NCBI RefSeq assembly: GCF_045038035.1
Contig: NZ_CP173427.1
Span: 3,224,001-3,288,000, forward strand
Reading direction: 5' to 3'
Source: Paenibacillus_F chitinolyticus_A
GTDB lineage: Bacteria; Bacillota; Bacilli; Paenibacillales; NBRC-103111
DNA: 64,000 bases
The position numbers and the translations under genes are program-made. Positions 35,643-43,994 of this stretch are shown here, in pieces (within the stretch, counting starts at the first letter, position 1; each line of letters opens with the position of its first letter). The notes beneath the pieces are model-generated. The model ran no database searches, had not been told where the DNA came from, and saw only the letters and a program-made list of their open reading frames with translations.

Positions 35643-36569
35643 TCAGGCTGCCCTTCTCACTCTGGGATCGATGAAAGCATAGGACAAGTCCACCAGCGCA
35701 TTTACATGGACATACACGATTGCGGTAAAGAAAACGACGCCTTGTACGACCGGAAGATCCTTGGACAGGATGGCTCCCGCCAGCAGCCTGCCGATTCCCT
35801 GCCTGGAAAAGACCGTTTCGATCACGACCGCCCCGGCCATGAGTTCCCCGATCTGGATACCGATCATGGTAAGAGCCGGAATGAGGGCGCTGCGCAGCGC
35901 ATGCCGGTACATGACGACTCTTTCGCTAAGCCCTTTGGAACGCAGAGTTGTAATAAACGGTTCGTTCATAACCTCAAGCATGGAACTCCGCACCATGCGC
36001 ACGATAAAACCCGATCCCACAAGCCCAAGCGCAGCCGCCGGTAGAACGAGCGACTCCCACCCTTCCGAGCCTACGGCCGGAAACCAGTTCAGCCGGACGG
36101 AGAATACGAGGATCAGAAGGATGCCCGACCAGAAGGTCGGCATGGAAATTCCGAACAGCGACACGATGCGGGCCAGGAAATCAATGAAGCCGTTGCGGTG
36201 AACCGCCGAAAGCACGCCGAGCCAGATTCCCGTCACAACCGCCAGGAAAGTACCCGCTGCGGTAAGCAGCGCCGTTGCGGGAAACTGCTCCAAAATTTTG
36301 GGAAGCACCGGGTCGTCGTTAACGAGAGATTTCCCGAAATCCCCCCGCAGCAAATTTTCCGCATAGACGAGAAATTGCCGGATCACGGGCTGATCCAAGC
36401 CCAGCTGATGCCGCAGATTCGCTGCCGTCTCCGCAGAAGCGGACGTCCCGGCCAGCATCATCAGCACCGGGTCTCCCGGCAGCAGGTATAGAATAAAGAA
36501 GACGAGAACCGAAGCGCCTCCTATGACAAGCAGCGAAGAGAGCAGTCTTCTTACGATGGCATAAATCAA
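35643..36569 (-). CDS. Oligopeptide ABC permease, OppB type (first set)
   Basis: 308 aa with six spans. It begins IVRRLLSSLLVIGGASVLVFFILYLLPGDPV. The EAA loop reads PFITTLRSKGLSERVVMYRHALRSALIPALTM. It lies 16 bases after the binding protein gene and 43 bases before the OppC-type gene, all on one strand. Confidence 0.9.
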   Translation of the reverse strand: MIYAIVRRLLSSLLVIGGASVLVFFILYLLPGDPVLMMLAGTSASAETAANLRHQLGLDQPVIRQFLVYAENLLRGDFGKSLVNDDPVLPKILEQFPATALLTAAGTFLAVVTGIWLGVLSAVHRNGFIDFLARIVSLFGISMPTFWSGILLILVFSVRLNWFPAVGSEGWESLVLPAAALGLVGSGFIVRMVRSSMLEVMNEPFITTLRSKGLSERVVMYRHALRSALIPALTMIGIQIGELMAGAVVIETVFSRQGIGRLLAGAILSKDLPVVQGVVFFTAIVYVHVNALVDLSYAFIDPRVRRAA

Positions 36570-36585
36570 TCCGGCTTCCCCCCCG

Positions 36586-38256
36586 TCACGATTTTTTCAG
36601 GCTTACATCGTAAAACAACGGATACCCCAGCGAATCGAATTTAAGTCCGCTCACGTTTTTCCCGGCTGCAACGGTGTACGAAAATACGTACACGGGGAAT
36701 CCGTAAGCATTTTGGATGAGATACGATTGAACTTGCTTGTAAATCTCCGCCCGTTTCTTGGGGTCTTGCTCTCGAAGCCCCTCTTCCAGCCAGGCGTCCA
36801 GCTTGGGATCGGATTTGTGGGTGTGATTGTGCCCCCACTTTCCGTCTTTCGGAATGGCATTCGTGTGAAAGAAGCTCCGCAAAATGTCCGGGTCGCCCGA
36901 AACATTACTGACCCCAACCAGATCATTCGTCCCCTTGACCATAAGAGCTGTCGTCGTATCGGCCAAGATTTCCACTTCCACGGCGATTCCGGCTTTTTTC
37001 AGCTGCTGCTGGATCATCGCCGCAATGTCGTTGCGCTTCTCCCTGTTCGGCGACGCGTCGATGTAACGGATCGTCAGCTTCTTGCCGTTTTTCTCACGGA
37101 TTCCGTCCGCCCCCTTGATCCAGCCCAGTCCGTCAAGCAGGCGGCCCGCTTCGTCCGGATCGGGTTTGAGCGCCCCTTCCAAGGAGGGATTGTAGCCAAG
37201 CACGGACGGAGTCAGCGGGGACCAGGCTCGCGTATACGTGCCCAGATACAGCGTTTTGACGATGGCATCGAAGTCGATCGACAGCTGGATGGCCTTGCGG
37301 GCCTCCAGCTCGTTCCAGGGCGCATGATCCTGATTGAGCATCAGCGTGTAGGGAATGCCCGAAGACTCCGCCTGGAAAAGCTGCACGTTCGGGTCTTTCT
37401 TCAAAGAGACGAAATTTTGGGGAGGCACCGTCTCTCCGGCCGAAACCTGCCCGCTTTGAACGCTGCCGATCCGGGTCGCCTCTTCGGGAATAATTTTGAA
37501 TACCAGCTTGTCTATGTACGGTGCGCCTTTGTTGGCCGCCAGTTCCGGCGCCCATTTGTAGTCGGGATTGCGCTGCAGCGTGACGGCCGAATTCTCGGTC
37601 CAGCTCACGAATTTGAAAGGGCCGGTGCCTACCGGGTTTTTGGTAAGCTGGTCCTTGTATTTCTCGGCGGCCGCCGGTGAAACGATTCCGAGAAAAGCCT
37701 GGCTGAGCGAACTCAGAAACGCGCTGTAAGGCGATTTCAGCCGCACCTTTACGGTGTATTCGTCAACCGCTTCGGACGATTCATAAGGACCCAGCAGGGT
37801 AACGGCGAACCGGGATTTGGTAGCCGGATTCACGATCCGGTCGAAATTCGCTTTAACGGCAGCCGCATTAAAGGGCGTTCCGTCGTGGAACTTAACGTCC
37901 TTGCGCAGCTTGAACGTATATTCTTTGCCGTCGGGTGAAACCGTCCATTCTTCGGCGAGCCACGGTTTGATAGACTGATCCGGCAGCTGTACGACAAGGC
38001 TGTCGTAAATGGATCGCATAACCCGGTAATCGAGTGCGGCGGGCACGACATTCGGATCGAGTCCGGACGGCGATCCGGCGAGCGCGTACGTAAACGTGCC
38101 GCCTTGAACGGCGGACGGCTGCCCGGCTGCTCCGTTTTCAGAGGCCGGAGGGATTGCGCTGCCGGTATTCCCCGCGTTTCCCCCGCAGCCGGACACGAGC
38201 ACGAGAATAAGTGCAGCCAAAACTGCCTTGGGAAAATTACGTCTGAATGAAATCAT
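36586..38256 (-). CDS. Oligopeptide/glutathione-type binding lipoprotein (SBP_bac_5), first set
   Basis: 556 aa from the ATG at 38256, with GGAGAGG upstream; an earlier ATG at 38331 lies in the leader hairpin and is not used. Lipobox LVSGCG. Core motifs: LDPNVVPAALDYRVMRSIYDSL, LAEEWTVSPDGKEYTFKLRKDVKFHDGTPFNAAAVKANFDR and NPVGTGPFKFVSW. It resembles glutathione/dipeptide binders. It is the first gene of the 13.5-kb unit, behind a consensus promoter and a leader terminator. Confidence 0.9.
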   Translation of the reverse strand: MISFRRNFPKAVLAALILVLVSGCGGNAGNTGSAIPPASENGAAGQPSAVQGGTFTYALAGSPSGLDPNVVPAALDYRVMRSIYDSLVVQLPDQSIKPWLAEEWTVSPDGKEYTFKLRKDVKFHDGTPFNAAAVKANFDRIVNPATKSRFAVTLLGPYESSEAVDEYTVKVRLKSPYSAFLSSLSQAFLGIVSPAAAEKYKDQLTKNPVGTGPFKFVSWTENSAVTLQRNPDYKWAPELAANKGAPYIDKLVFKIIPEEATRIGSVQSGQVSAGETVPPQNFVSLKKDPNVQLFQAESSGIPYTLMLNQDHAPWNELEARKAIQLSIDFDAIVKTLYLGTYTRAWSPLTPSVLGYNPSLEGALKPDPDEAGRLLDGLGWIKGADGIREKNGKKLTIRYIDASPNREKRNDIAAMIQQQLKKAGIAVEVEILADTTTALMVKGTNDLVGVSNVSGDPDILRSFFHTNAIPKDGKWGHNHTHKSDPKLDAWLEEGLREQDPKKRAEIYKQVQSYLIQNAYGFPVYVFSYTVAAGKNVSGLKFDSLGYPLFYDVSLKKS

Positions 38257-38329
38257 AAGTCCTCTCCATTTCATTAAGTTTAAGGCGCACTCGGCCGCCT
38301 CTCCCGGTGCCCGGCTTATTTTGCCCCAC

Positions 38330-38373
38330 AAAAAAAGGAGACACAGCTTTCCTCCGGGAAAGGCCGTATCTCC
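38330..38373 (-). terminator. Terminator in the leader of the oligopeptide unit
   Basis: On the minus strand GGAGATACGGCCTTTCC and GGAAAGCTGTGTCTCC form a long, slightly bulged stem with a CGGA loop, then seven T. It lies about 45 bases after the predicted transcription start and 74 bases before the first gene. It must be read through for expression, so it is a candidate attenuator. A small CCAG/CTGG hairpin overlaps its 5' side. Confidence 0.75.
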
Positions 38374-38421
38374 AGTGACCTGGTCGATATCTGATTAAAC
38401 CGATAATATTAGTATGTTATG

Positions 38422-38450
38422 ATTATAGCCATCCCTCTTATTTCTGTCAA
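38422..38450 (-). promoter_or_regulatory. Perfect-consensus sigma-A promoter of the oligopeptide unit
   Basis: TTGACA, 17-base spacer, TATAAT on the minus strand. A promoter this strong in front of a terminator argues for control by attenuation rather than by weak initiation. Confidence 0.88.
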
Positions 38451-38471
38451 TCCTTGGCAATCGGAACATGT

Positions 38472-38501
38472 AAATAAAGAAAGGACACTTCCTTTCGGAA
38501 G
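38472..38501 (-). terminator. Weak terminator after the MFS gene
   Basis: CTTCC GAAA GGAAG stem-loop followed by TGTCCTTTCTTTATTT on the minus strand, 21 bases after the MFS stop. The tetraloop is stable but the stem is only five pairs. Confidence 0.4.
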
Positions 38502-38521
38502 CATCCCGGTTAAATCGGCTG

Positions 38522-39835
38522 TTACCCGGCTGCCTGCTCGGCTTCCTCCACCGGCTTGAAGCGTTCTTTCCCGAAGAACACGTGAAACAGAATACAAATC
38601 ACGGTATAAACGACGGCCGTAATGCTGAAAGCGTAGGCGTAGCCGTAGTAAGAACCGTACGTCGCCACAAGTCCCATGCTGACCGGAGAGGCCAGAAACC
38701 AGCCCAGATTGAACATCGCTTCCCCAGAGCTGGACGCGAGTCCCCGCATCGATCGGTCGACATACTTCATTTTGATCGTGCTGTAAAAAGGATTCGCCGC
38801 ATTCATAAGCGCCTGTCTGAACAAGTATCCTACGCTGGCCAGTGTAAAATTAGACGAGTACGCCGTAATCAGCAGAAAAGGAATCGAGCTCAGCTGGAGC
38901 AGGACGACCGCTCTCGCTTCGCCGATTTTGCGCGCAATGGCGGGACCGAGCAGGAAAGCAAGCGCGGTCGCCCCTTGACCCAGCGACACGATGAAGCCGA
39001 TCATCGTTTTGGAGGCATCGAACCTGTCCTCGAAATACACGTTCAAATAAGGCACGATCATCCCGCCCGCCGTCGAAGACAGCAGACTCAGAAACGCAAA
39101 CAGCCCGATAATCTGCAGCGAAGACTTGTGCCTGGATGCCGTTTGCCGCCAGCCGGGTTTAAGACCGGCCCTTTTATCCTCCCTTTCGTCTTTTTCTCCG
39201 GAAGCTTCCGATGTATACAAGAGCACGGGAACGAGTCCGAGCGCCATCGTCCCGACCCCGATCAGCAAAGTCGTTCTCAAGCTGAGCACTTCCGAGATGC
39301 CGAAGGCAAACTGGAACATGTCCGTTAAAACGCCGCCCAGCATATTTCCCGCCACGCTTGCGAACATACTTAGCGCCATGTTGAAGCTGAACAAGTGAAC
39401 CCGCTGCCGGGGCGTCGAATTGTTGGCCATAAAAGGAATAATCGTAGCCGATACGACCGCCTGCGACATTCCGCCGAGAAACGAGGTGACGAGCAGGGCG
39501 TTTTTGAATTCGAAAAGAGAGCGGGCCGTGAGTGCCAGCAGCACAAAAAAGAGACCGGCGGATACGATCCGCTTGGGCCCGAATCTGTCGTTCATTATTC
39601 CCGCCGGGATTAATATGATTGCGGATGCTATGGCCGTCATCCCTACCAACTGTCCAACCATCGTCTGATCGTAGCCAAGAGCGCGGACGTACAAATTGTA
39701 CACGAGCCCGAACATGCCGAGACCCGTATTCCACACGAAAATAAACACGAAAAAAAGACGAATGTTCCGGCTGTATTCGAGCAGTTGGGTTTTCCATTCG
39801 TTGAGAAAGTTCGTCATGCTCCTAGCATAACTCAT
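38522..39835 (-). CDS. MFS transporter, unknown substrate
   Basis: 437 aa with twelve spans. It begins with a cytoplasmic NEWKTQLLEYSRNIRLFFVFIFVW and has NLYVRALGYDQTMVGQLVGM, DRFGPKRIV (the MFS loop motif) and a charged central loop. The start is uncertain: ATG 39835, or ATG 39817, where AGGAG lies too close. The gene is monocistronic between terminators. I cannot assign a substrate. Confidence 0.8.
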   Translation of the reverse strand: MSYARSMTNFLNEWKTQLLEYSRNIRLFFVFIFVWNTGLGMFGLVYNLYVRALGYDQTMVGQLVGMTAIASAIILIPAGIMNDRFGPKRIVSAGLFFVLLALTARSLFEFKNALLVTSFLGGMSQAVVSATIIPFMANNSTPRQRVHLFSFNMALSMFASVAGNMLGGVLTDMFQFAFGISEVLSLRTTLLIGVGTMALGLVPVLLYTSEASGEKDEREDKRAGLKPGWRQTASRHKSSLQIIGLFAFLSLLSSTAGGMIVPYLNVYFEDRFDASKTMIGFIVSLGQGATALAFLLGPAIARKIGEARAVVLLQLSSIPFLLITAYSSNFTLASVGYLFRQALMNAANPFYSTIKMKYVDRSMRGLASSSGEAMFNLGWFLASPVSMGLVATYGSYYGYAYAFSITAVVYTVICILFHVFFGKERFKPVEEAEQAAG

Positions 39836-39991
39836 TTCTAAGGTAAGCGGTATCTTTTTTCATCCGGCGGTGAATAAAAGGTTTCTTGCAAAAGACAAGC
39901 CCATCCGGTTTCATTCTCCGCCTCTGGGTGCTACAATTTCTCTTAAATGCCGGGCACAAATCGCCCGTGGAGCAAGGAGATTGTGAAACGT

Positions 39992-40813
39992 ATGATCCAA
40001 TACCAGAGCGGACGTGTAACTGTCTTTCAAAGCGCGATATACAAAACAACCTCGACCGTAATCGTGACGGAGGATCTCGTCTTGATCGCCGATCCGAACT
40101 GGCTGCCCCGGGAGATCGAAGAAATCCGGCGGCATGTCGAAGCCGTGCGGGGCGACCGGCCGGTTTACGTGCTGTTTACCCACGGCGATTTCGACCATAT
40201 CATCGGATACGGGGCGTTCCCGGGGGCTGTCACGATCGGAAGCGAAGGGCTGCTGAACCACGCGGATAAAGAAAAAAAGCTGGCTCTCATCACTTCGTTC
40301 GATGCCGGCCACTATATCGACCGGGGCTATCCCGTGGAGTTCCCGCATGTTGATATCGTTGCGGCCGGAAACGGGCAGGTGTTCCAGCTTGGAGAAACCC
40401 GCCTGACTTTCTATCTCGCACCCGGTCATACGGCTGACGGGCTGATGACCGTGATCGAGCCGTTAGGCATACTGATCGCCGGGGATTATTTGTCGGATTT
40501 CGAGCTACCCTTCATTTATGACAGCGCCAAAGCATATGAACGGACGTTGGACACTGTCCGGCACATTTACGGCGCCCATAACTTGGAGCTGCTTGTTCCC
40601 GGACACGGGCAGGCGACCGGAGACGTCAGCGAAATGGAGCGCCGGCTGGAGCTCGCGGACCGGTACCTCGCAAGCCTGATCGGGGCCGTTCGGGCTGACG
40701 ACGGCGACGCTCTGCTGGCGCTCCGGGACGCGCACGCTTACCGGTCCGCCTTTACGGACGGCTGCCACGACGAGAACGTCCGGATCGTCCGGAGCGAGTA
40801 CGCCGGCGGCTAG
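39992..40813 (+). CDS. Metallo-beta-lactamase-fold hydrolase with a variant metal motif
   Basis: 273 aa from the ATG at 39992, with AAGGAG twelve bases upstream; ATG 39947 or GTG 39983 are alternatives. The fold markers are DLVLIADPNWLP, FTHGDFDHIIGYGAF, LAPGHTADGLMTVI, AGDYLSD and LVPGHGQATGD. The usual HxHxDH is HxDxDH here, so one zinc ligand is Asp in place of His. I recall this variant in other Firmicute members, so the enzyme may still be active. It is monocistronic. Its stop codon (TAG) lies in the degenerate first unit of the tandem repeat that follows. Confidence 0.85.
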   Translation: MIQYQSGRVTVFQSAIYKTTSTVIVTEDLVLIADPNWLPREIEEIRRHVEAVRGDRPVYVLFTHGDFDHIIGYGAFPGAVTIGSEGLLNHADKEKKLALITSFDAGHYIDRGYPVEFPHVDIVAAGNGQVFQLGETRLTFYLAPGHTADGLMTVIEPLGILIAGDYLSDFELPFIYDSAKAYERTLDTVRHIYGAHNLELLVPGHGQATGDVSEMERRLELADRYLASLIGAVRADDGDALLALRDAHAYRSAFTDGCHDENVRIVRSEYAGG

Positions 40814-40817
40814 CGCG

Positions 40818-41038
40818 GACGGCTGGCCCGGACGGCTGGCCCGGACGGCTGGCTCGGACGACTGGCTCGGACGGCTGGCTCGGACGGCTGGCCCGGACGG
40901 CTGGCCCGGACGACTAGCGCGGACGACTAGCGCGGACGACTAGCGCGGACGACTAGCGCGGACGACTAGCGCGGACGACTAGCGCGGACGACTAGCGCGG
41001 ACGACTAGCGCGGACGACTAGCGCGGACGACTAGCGCG
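40818..41038. repeat. 13-bp tandem repeat, 17 full units
   Basis: Seven diverged units of type GACGGCTGGCCCG (C/T and G/A variants) are followed by ten identical units GACGACTAGCGCG, plus a partial unit up to 41044. A degenerate unit at 40805-40817 contains the stop codon of the upstream gene. The array runs into a bidirectional terminator. Ten identical copies indicate recent expansion, so copy number is likely to vary between strains. Confidence 0.95.
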
Positions 41039-41044
41039 GACGAC

Positions 41045-41086
41045 AAAAAGACCTTTCATGCCACCGAGCGGCTGAAAGGTCTTTTT
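41045..41086. terminator. Bidirectional terminator
   Basis: AAAAAGACCTTTCA pairs with TGAAAGGTCTTTTT around a 14-base loop. It ends the metallo-hydrolase message from the left and the ALAS-type operon from the right. Confidence 0.9.
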
Positions 41087-41110
41087 GCATTCGCGCTCAC
41101 GCGATCCCGC

Positions 41111-42286
41111 TCACGACTGGATCTTCTCTTCCCGGCCGGCTTTGGCGAAGCCCCGGCTGCGCGAGACGATCCAGATCTGCCCGAGCAGCGCCGCCGCAAT
41201 CAGCGCGCCCGCCGCTATCGGCAGCTGGCCGGGGGCCAGCCCCGCGAGCAGAACCGCGCCGCCAAGGGCGGAGCCTACCGCGCTGCCGAGATAATTCGCG
41301 GAGCTGTTCAGCGCCACGGCGGCCGGTCCGTGTTCAGGCTGAAGGACGAGGAGCACATGCTGCTGCGGAGCTTGAGAAGCCCAGCCTGTCGCTCCCCACA
41401 CGACGAAGGCCACGAAAGCGGCAAGCGTGTAGTGAATCCCGGCCGGAAGGACGAAGACTGCCAGCGCCATCAAAGCCAGAATTACGGTCATCAACAGCCC
41501 TGGGCGTCCCGTACGGTCAATGAGCGTCCCGATGGAAAAGCTGCCGATGACTCCGCCGATTCCCCACGCCCACAAGTACGGCGTGATCGCCTGGATGTCA
41601 GCCAGATCCTGCAGAACGGACGCCACATACGTGTACAGCCCCAGACTGGCGACGCTCGTAATAAACGTAATGCCTACAGTTGCGGCAACGCGTCCGTTCG
41701 TCATCATGGCAAGACGCTGAGGCAGGGACGGCGGTGCCGCAGCCGGAAAGTTCGGAAACCAAGCGGTAATGCCGATAATCGCGACGACGCCGAGCGCCGA
41801 TACGGCCCAGAGCGTTCCCCGCCAGCCGATCTGCTCGGCAATGAGCAGCCCTACGGGGACACCGATGACCGTCCCCATGCTCATTCCTCCCAGCGTCATG
41901 CCGAGCGCTCTCCCCCGTTTCTCGCTGGAAACAAGGGCCGCCGCAGCTGCCGCCGCCAGCGGCGAATACAGGCCCGCTCCGATCCCGGCAATCGCGCGGG
42001 AGAGAAGCAGAAGCGTATAGGTCGGCGCAAGTGCCGTGCCCGCGTTGGCCAGCGTGAACACGACGAGCGCCAGCAGGAGGATGCGCCTTACCGGCTTGCC
42101 GGCCAATATCGTGGCGAATACCGGCGCCGCCAGAGCGTAGCAGAGCGTAAATACGCTTACGGCCTGACCGGACTGCGATGCGCTGATGGCAAAGTCCGAT
42201 CCGATTGCCGGAAGCAGACCCGCCACCACATAGGCGTCAAAGCCCAACGCGAACATGCCGATGGTAAGCAGTAAAACTTTTTGCAT
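41111..42286 (-). CDS. MFS exporter, last gene of the ALAS-type operon
   Basis: 391 aa with twelve spans, DHA1 group (LTIGMFALGFDAYVVAGLLPAIG at the start, then SRAIAGIGAGLYSPLAAAAAAALV). GAGGGAG precedes the start. It begins 44 bases after the oxidoreductase gene and ends 25 bases before a terminator, so it belongs to the four-gene operon 41111-45212. An exporter closing a small biosynthetic operon suggests that the product is secreted; the compound is unknown. Confidence 0.85.
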   Translation of the reverse strand: MQKVLLLTIGMFALGFDAYVVAGLLPAIGSDFAISASQSGQAVSVFTLCYALAAPVFATILAGKPVRRILLLALVVFTLANAGTALAPTYTLLLLSRAIAGIGAGLYSPLAAAAAAALVSSEKRGRALGMTLGGMSMGTVIGVPVGLLIAEQIGWRGTLWAVSALGVVAIIGITAWFPNFPAAAPPSLPQRLAMMTNGRVAATVGITFITSVASLGLYTYVASVLQDLADIQAITPYLWAWGIGGVIGSFSIGTLIDRTGRPGLLMTVILALMALAVFVLPAGIHYTLAAFVAFVVWGATGWASQAPQQHVLLVLQPEHGPAAVALNSSANYLGSAVGSALGGAVLLAGLAPGQLPIAAGALIAAALLGQIWIVSRSRGFAKAGREEKIQS

Positions 42287-42330
42287 GGAAATCTCCCTCG
42301 CTTATCTTGTTCGATGGTAAACCCGGAAGC

Positions 42331-43410
42331 TCAGCCGAGGCGTTCCCAGTTCGTTTCATCATTGAAAAACTCCCGCTCGGAGCCGACGACATATTGCACA
42401 GGACCGATTGTCCTCGCGTCCGCGTCGATCGTATTGAGCAGCTTCTGGAGCTTCAGGGAACTTGGCAAATCCGCGAAAGGCTGGGAAGGCTCCGCCCCTG
42501 AAGCGGCAAACCCCGCAGCATCGCCGACGAGCCGGATTAACTTGCGGATCGTATTCAACTCCGGACGGCTTTCGTCGATTTCCGTCTTGAGATCCACGAT
42601 AACGCGTTCTCCGGTATTCGTTTTTTCCCAAATCCGTAAATAATCGATATCCCAGACCGGCGTGTCAAAAATCATCGTCGCGAAAATCAGCTTATTCGCC
42701 GGCGAGGCGAAGACGAGATCAACCTCCCGCTTGCGGAGAATATTGACGAAGCTGCTGTAGCCCGTCACGACGGCTCCCGCCAGATTGGCGGTTATCGCCG
42801 CACTGTCCAGCACGGCCGTTCCGGAAATGGAGAAATCGGAGCGGATGCCCTGCAGATCCTTCAACTCCAGCTCCGCATCTCCGCCGCTCACCCACTGCAC
42901 GAGATCGAGCGGATGAATAATTTCGCTGATCACCCCGCTTGTCGGCCTGTGGTCGTTAATCCGGTCCTTTCCCCAGTAAAAGTTGGCGCGTACGAGACGC
43001 AAATTATGATCCTTCACATACTGCTTCAACGTGATCGAGGCATCCGAATACCGCTCCACTAGGTCCAGAGCGAATCCCGAGGTGTGCTTCAAGGCGGCCT
43101 CCACCTCTTCGAGATCGTCCTGGGGATGCACCAGAGGTTTCTCGCAAATAACGAATCCCCGGTAGCCCCGGAGCTGTTTGATCACGTCGATATGATATTC
43201 GTCGTTTACGCTTACGACGACTACGGCAGGCTCGAATTCTTTCAGTGCCGTCTCTATGCCGGAAAAATACCGGTAGCCGTTCGATTTCGGGCTGCGGTTC
43301 ACATAGGCGATCTCAACGGGTTCATTTCCCGTCACCGCCGGGTCCAGATTGGAGAAGGCTTGCGAAAAGCGGGTTCCCGCATAACCCAATCCGATAATTA
43401 GTACGTTCAT
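42331..43410 (-). CDS. Gfo/Idh/MocA-type NAD(P) oxidoreductase
   Basis: 359 aa from the ATG at 43410 (GGGAGG six bases upstream); a longer frame to 43431 is not needed. The Rossmann start is NVLIIGLGYAGTRFSQAF, the nucleotide-binding strand ends VVVVSVNDEYH, and CEKPL holds the conserved Lys. The C-terminal half is the usual alpha/beta dimer domain with GVISEIIHPLDLVQW. It would reduce or oxidise a carbonyl or hydroxyl group. Within this operon a natural partner is the aminoketone made by the ALAS-type enzyme; that link is inferred. Confidence 0.82.
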   Translation of the reverse strand: MNVLIIGLGYAGTRFSQAFSNLDPAVTGNEPVEIAYVNRSPKSNGYRYFSGIETALKEFEPAVVVVSVNDEYHIDVIKQLRGYRGFVICEKPLVHPQDDLEEVEAALKHTSGFALDLVERYSDASITLKQYVKDHNLRLVRANFYWGKDRINDHRPTSGVISEIIHPLDLVQWVSGGDAELELKDLQGIRSDFSISGTAVLDSAAITANLAGAVVTGYSSFVNILRKREVDLVFASPANKLIFATMIFDTPVWDIDYLRIWEKTNTGERVIVDLKTEIDESRPELNTIRKLIRLVGDAAGFAASGAEPSQPFADLPSSLKLQKLLNTIDADARTIGPVQYVVGSEREFFNDETNWERLG

Positions 43411-43430
43411 GCGCTTCCTCCCGGAAATCA

Positions 43431-43928
43431 TTAAAATTCTTTAATCAGAAGATCTTCCCCCGATTCCGAAAAGCCCAAATTCTCATACAGCCGCTTGGCA
43501 GAGGGGGTCGTCTGGAGCGTTACCTTTCCTACTTCGTTGGCACGGAACCAGGATAAAACATAATTCATAATCCCTGCGCCCAGTCCGTGGCGCCGATTGT
43601 CCGGATGAACGACCACAGTCTGAATCCAGCCGACTTTACCGTTCAGACAGCCTTTCATCGGCGCCCGGTCGTCGATAATGCCGATAGCGCAGGCGCAAAT
43701 TCGTTCTTCGTCGTCCAGGCTCGCCGCCGCCACGAGTATGCGGTCGTTTCCCTTCAGATTGGCTCGGAGCCAATTCCGGTACTCCGACTGCCAGGCGAGA
43801 TCTTCTTCCGCGGAGCGGGAGACATAATGCCCTTCGCCACGGCTGAGCAAAATTTTACGGAGCTCCACAAGCTCTCCTATATCTTCGAACGAAGCCCTTC
43901 TTATCCGCAGGGTAAGACTCGTATTCAT
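43431..43928 (-). CDS. GNAT N-acyltransferase
   Basis: 165 aa. WIQTVVVHPDNRRHGLGAGIMNYVLSWF is the acetyl-CoA binding core, and LQTTPSAKRLYENLGF is the C-terminal strand-helix typical of GNATs. GGGAGTG precedes the ATG. It lies second in the ALAS-type operon, 66 bases after that gene and 20 bases before the oxidoreductase. An amine acceptor such as an alpha-aminoketone is suggested by context only. Confidence 0.82.
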   Translation of the reverse strand: MNTSLTLRIRRASFEDIGELVELRKILLSRGEGHYVSRSAEEDLAWQSEYRNWLRANLKGNDRILVAAASLDDEERICACAIGIIDDRAPMKGCLNGKVGWIQTVVVHPDNRRHGLGAGIMNYVLSWFRANEVGKVTLQTTPSAKRLYENLGFSESGEDLLIKEF

Positions 43929-43994
43929 GCCGATTCACTCCCGTTTCTTCTGTTGGCAGGCTGACGGAACCGACCTTTCAACCGGAAGATCGGG

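Noticed and set aside
40818..41038. Possible CRISPR array
   Set aside because: Units are 13 bp and directly abutting, with no spacers. It is a simple tandem repeat.
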